Assembly: GCA_964538275.1 (NCBI GenBank)
Contig: CAZIFW010000096.1
Coordinates: 1 to 7,185, forward strand
Length of the DNA stretch: 7,185 bases
DNA from: CANIGN01 sp964538275
GTDB taxonomy: Bacteria > Bdellovibrionota > UBA2428
Direction: 5' to 3'
The notes beneath the pieces are model-generated. The model had not been told where the DNA came from. It worked only from the letters and a program-made list of their open reading frames with translations, and searched no databases. How positions within the stretch are numbered: position 1 is the first letter of the stretch; the number at the start of each line of letters is the position of its first letter. Below are positions 5,497 to 7,185 of this stretch, one piece after another. The position numbers and the translations under genes were made by a program.

Positions 5497-6192
5497 ATGA
5501 GAAAGCTCTTATTGTTATCTTTCCTATTCGTAGAGCTTTCGTCTGCTGGAGCATGTCGACTGGCCATTCTTGGTTTTTTTGGAATTTATAAAACAGAGAT
5601 ACGCAGGATGCCTACTCCTACTCAGACTCAAGCAGGGGTGCAGCTAAAGCCTGGCTATCATGCCTCTCCCAATCTTACGCTCAATACACTTGATCCAGCT
5701 TTTTCTAGAACTGCTTTACGTTACGGGCCTGGTGTATATCTGTATGTAAATTCTGAACATGCTGTTCGACATGCGACTTCAATAAATAAGGGATTGATAA
5801 AAAAAGATAGAAGACCTCATCCGGCAGTTGTGTATGAAGGGTGGGTAGATGTTACTCACGTTTTTGATACTCAAAAATCGTACACTCGCTCTGAATTACA
5901 ATTTATCTTAGATAATGTGCCTGCTCAGAATTTAGCGCGTCTTAAAATTGATGAGATTGAATTTCCTATATCAGGAGAGATTTTTTATACTTTATTGGGT
6001 TCGGCTTTTATAAGTGAAAATCCTAAGAATTTACCCTTAGATATTGCAACAAAAGAAACAGCTCATAGAGAATGGGTTCGAGAAATTTTTATAAAATCAG
6101 GCATCAATACAATACTTGGGATTATTCCAGATCCCAATACAGGAGAATGGCATCCTGCCTATATTTCACTTGTGCCGGTGGCTATAAAGTAA
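5497..6192 (+). CDS. Exported protein with ADP-ribosyltransferase-like motifs, function unproven
   Basis: This 231-residue protein has a signal peptide (Arg2-Lys3, hydrophobic 4-16, SSAGAC at 15-20). The Cys20 context resembles a lipobox only loosely (Ala, not Leu, at -3), so lipoprotein status is uncertain; a second hydrophobic patch follows at 22-30. The body carries GYHASP (53-58), then YGPGVYLYVNSEHAVRHA (76-93), then VVYEGWVDVTHVFD (111-124) and SYTRSELQFIL (128-138). This order (His in a short YH[AG][ST] strand, GxGxYL followed by a helix with A-x2-[HY]-A, then an acidic residue such as Glu133) is the outline of H-Y-E type ADP-ribosyltransferase folds, which use NAD. The end (KSGINTILGIIPDPNTGEW) also resembles the closing strands of such domains. 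I recognise the outline only, not a named family. An inactive or unrelated fold is possible. It lies 49 bp after rodZ. Confidence 0.75.
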   Translation: MRKLLLLSFLFVELSSAGACRLAILGFFGIYKTEIRRMPTPTQTQAGVQLKPGYHASPNLTLNTLDPAFSRTALRYGPGVYLYVNSEHAVRHATSINKGLIKKDRRPHPAVVYEGWVDVTHVFDTQKSYTRSELQFILDNVPAQNLARLKIDEIEFPISGEIFYTLLGSAFISENPKNLPLDIATKETAHREWVREIFIKSGINTILGIIPDPNTGEWHPAYISLVPVAIK

Positions 6193-6197
6193 CTGTG

Positions 6198-6216
6198 TTA
6201 GAAAGCGCTTTGCTAA
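6198..6216. repeat. Imperfect inverted repeat with AAAGCGCTTT core after the 231-residue gene
   Basis: TTAG-AAAGC pairs with GCTTT-(G)-CTAA: nine paired positions with one bulged G, centred on the perfect palindrome AAAGCGCTTT (6202-6211). It starts 6 bp after the stop codon. As RNA it would give a 7-bp stem with a GCGC loop. No T run follows directly, so it may be a weak or Rho-assisted 3' end or a protein-binding site. The rest of the 103-bp spacer is AT-rich. TAAAAT (6281-6286) is a possible -10 for the next gene without a recognisable -35. Confidence 0.35.
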
Positions 6217-6295
6217 GAACTTGTAAGACTTAAAAAACTTTAATTTTCATAGATAAAGTAGCTTTTAAATGGCCTCGACTTAAAATGCGAAATTG

Positions 6296-7185
6296 ATGGT
6301 GCAAACATTCAAGAAAATTGGGGTAGGGGTTTTTTCTTTAGGGCTTTCTCTATCGTGTCTAAGTGCCAACGAGAAGAAAGTGAACGTGGATTTTTTTCCT
6401 ATGCTTCACCCAGTTTCATCTAAGATGGAAGATACTCAAGCTAGAGAGCTTGTATTAAAATCTCAACATGCACTCATGGTGTATCTTCAAGAAAACCCAG
6501 ACTCCTATGTGTTTTTAGAATCTTCCTATGTCTCAGCAGATAGAGACTCTTATTTTGATCCCAATTCACCAGGATTCTTTGAGCGCGACGCCTATAAAGG
6601 TGCTGTTGATTTGATTTTTCCAAATAAGGTTCCCTTTATGTACGAGCAATTTACTGAACTTCAAAAAGAGATGACTTTGGAGCCGGGGCTTGCTGTGAAC
6701 GTAATGTTTAATCTGGGTTATGTAAAAGCCATACTCGCCACAAATACAAAAGAAGAATTCAAATCTTATGTGGGACAATACGTAGGTGGATCTTTAACGG
6801 AGTCTGAGCTTGATCGTTTATGGGCACTTTTGAGTGGAAGTGTGTCGCCTTCTTCTGATGAGGAAGCAAGACGCTTTGAAGAGTTTAAACTCACAGTTTT
6901 TGATTTACGCGAGCAAGCTGCTTTACGCCAGATTCAAAAGTTTGCAGAAAATAATCCAGAAGTTAAAAATGTAGTTTTAGTCTACGGAGCTTTTCATGAT
7001 TTTTTAAAATACCGCGAGCAAGAAGCCTACATGGATCTCAATATTCGTAAAGTAAATCCCAGACGCTATACTCGAACATCTAGCAACTTTTTATCGGGAG
7101 GATATTTGACTGAGCCCAAGTATGAGCAATTTCGTTATAACCCTTCAACAAATAAAGTTGAAATGATCCCAGGGATGAGTTTGTT
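6296..7185 (+). CDS. Exported TraB/GumN/TIKI-like protein, 3' end beyond window
   Basis: The frame is open from the ATG at 6296 to the right edge: 296 codons, no stop, so the gene is partial. The N-terminus is a signal peptide (Lys6-Lys7, hydrophobic 8-19, then SCLSANEK). Cys21 has a poor lipobox (Ser at -3), and cleavage after Ala24 by signal peptidase I is equally possible. TraB/GumN/TIKI/ChaN-type proteins are defined by two GX2H motifs plus a conserved Glu and Arg. Here I see FPMLH (34-38) after a short strand, YVFLE (71-75), FDLREQAALRQIQKF (202-216, Arg205), and VVLVYGAFHDF (226-236), where GAFH is an intact GX2H. The first motif has Pro in place of Gly. Some members are metallopeptidases; substrate here is unknown. 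An in-frame stop at 6281 limits upstream extension, and no Shine-Dalgarno site is visible. The final residues after 245 are outside the recognised part. The family call is tentative; coding status is firm. Confidence 0.8.
   Translation, partial: MVQTFKKIGVGVFSLGLSLSCLSANEKKVNVDFFPMLHPVSSKMEDTQARELVLKSQHALMVYLQENPDSYVFLESSYVSADRDSYFDPNSPGFFERDAYKGAVDLIFPNKVPFMYEQFTELQKEMTLEPGLAVNVMFNLGYVKAILATNTKEEFKSYVGQYVGGSLTESELDRLWALLSGSVSPSSDEEARRFEEFKLTVFDLREQAALRQIQKFAENNPEVKNVVLVYGAFHDFLKYREQEAYMDLNIRKVNPRRYTRTSSNFLSGGYLTEPKYEQFRYNPSTNKVEMIPGMSL

Noticed and set aside
6566..6778. Minus-strand open frame of 70 codons
   Set aside because: It is antisense to the 296-codon exported protein, whose frame is longer, has a signal peptide and carries family motifs.
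1..7185. CRISPR arrays, insertion sequences, tRNA or rRNA genes
   Set aside because: No spaced direct repeats, transposase-like frames with terminal inverted repeats, or recognisable tRNA/rRNA stretches were seen on either strand.

Overview
The window reads as ordinary, fairly AT-rich chromosome of a Gram-negative, probably rod-shaped bacterium. It carries RodZ (a cell-shape protein), four proteins with N-terminal export signals, a formimidoylglutamase and the start of UvrA. Nothing in it is phage-like, transposon-like or CRISPR-like. The mix of genes and the many unfamiliar exported proteins would suit a Bdellovibrionota/deltaproteobacterium-type genome, but that is a guess from gene content and not a demonstrated assignment.

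Layout, left to right. The first 81 codons of uvrA (nucleotide excision repair) leave the window on the minus strand. A compact 52-bp divergent spacer separates uvrA from a plus-strand formimidoylglutamase gene (hutG-like; last step of one histidine degradation route). hutG converges, across a 26-bp AT-rich spacer, on two minus-strand genes for exported proteins of no recognised family. One is a 679-residue protein with a signal peptide followed directly by an intact J-domain. The other is a 349-residue helical protein ending in a His-rich tail. Back-to-back with the latter is a plus-strand rodZ, followed in the same direction by two more exported proteins. The first is a 231-residue protein with features like an H-Y-E type ADP-ribosyltransferase fold. 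The second is a gene open to the right edge, which retains a GX2H motif, Glu and Arg arranged as in the TraB/GumN/TIKI superfamily.

How they fit together. uvrA, hutG and rodZ are housekeeping or metabolic genes with no evident connection. The more unusual part is the set of four exported proteins around rodZ. The two minus-strand ones share a 15-bp block covering the start codon (CAAAATATAAA, then C or T, then ATG), in place of a clear Shine-Dalgarno site. This suggests common expression control and fixes the start of the second gene at an ATG, not at the upstream TTG. The J-domain gene is also preceded by a possible 19-codon leader ORF that has its own Shine-Dalgarno-like site, stops 2 nt before the main start and contains a GC-rich palindrome. 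The strongest unexplained point is a J-domain predicted to lie outside the cytoplasm, where no Hsp70 partner is known in bacteria.
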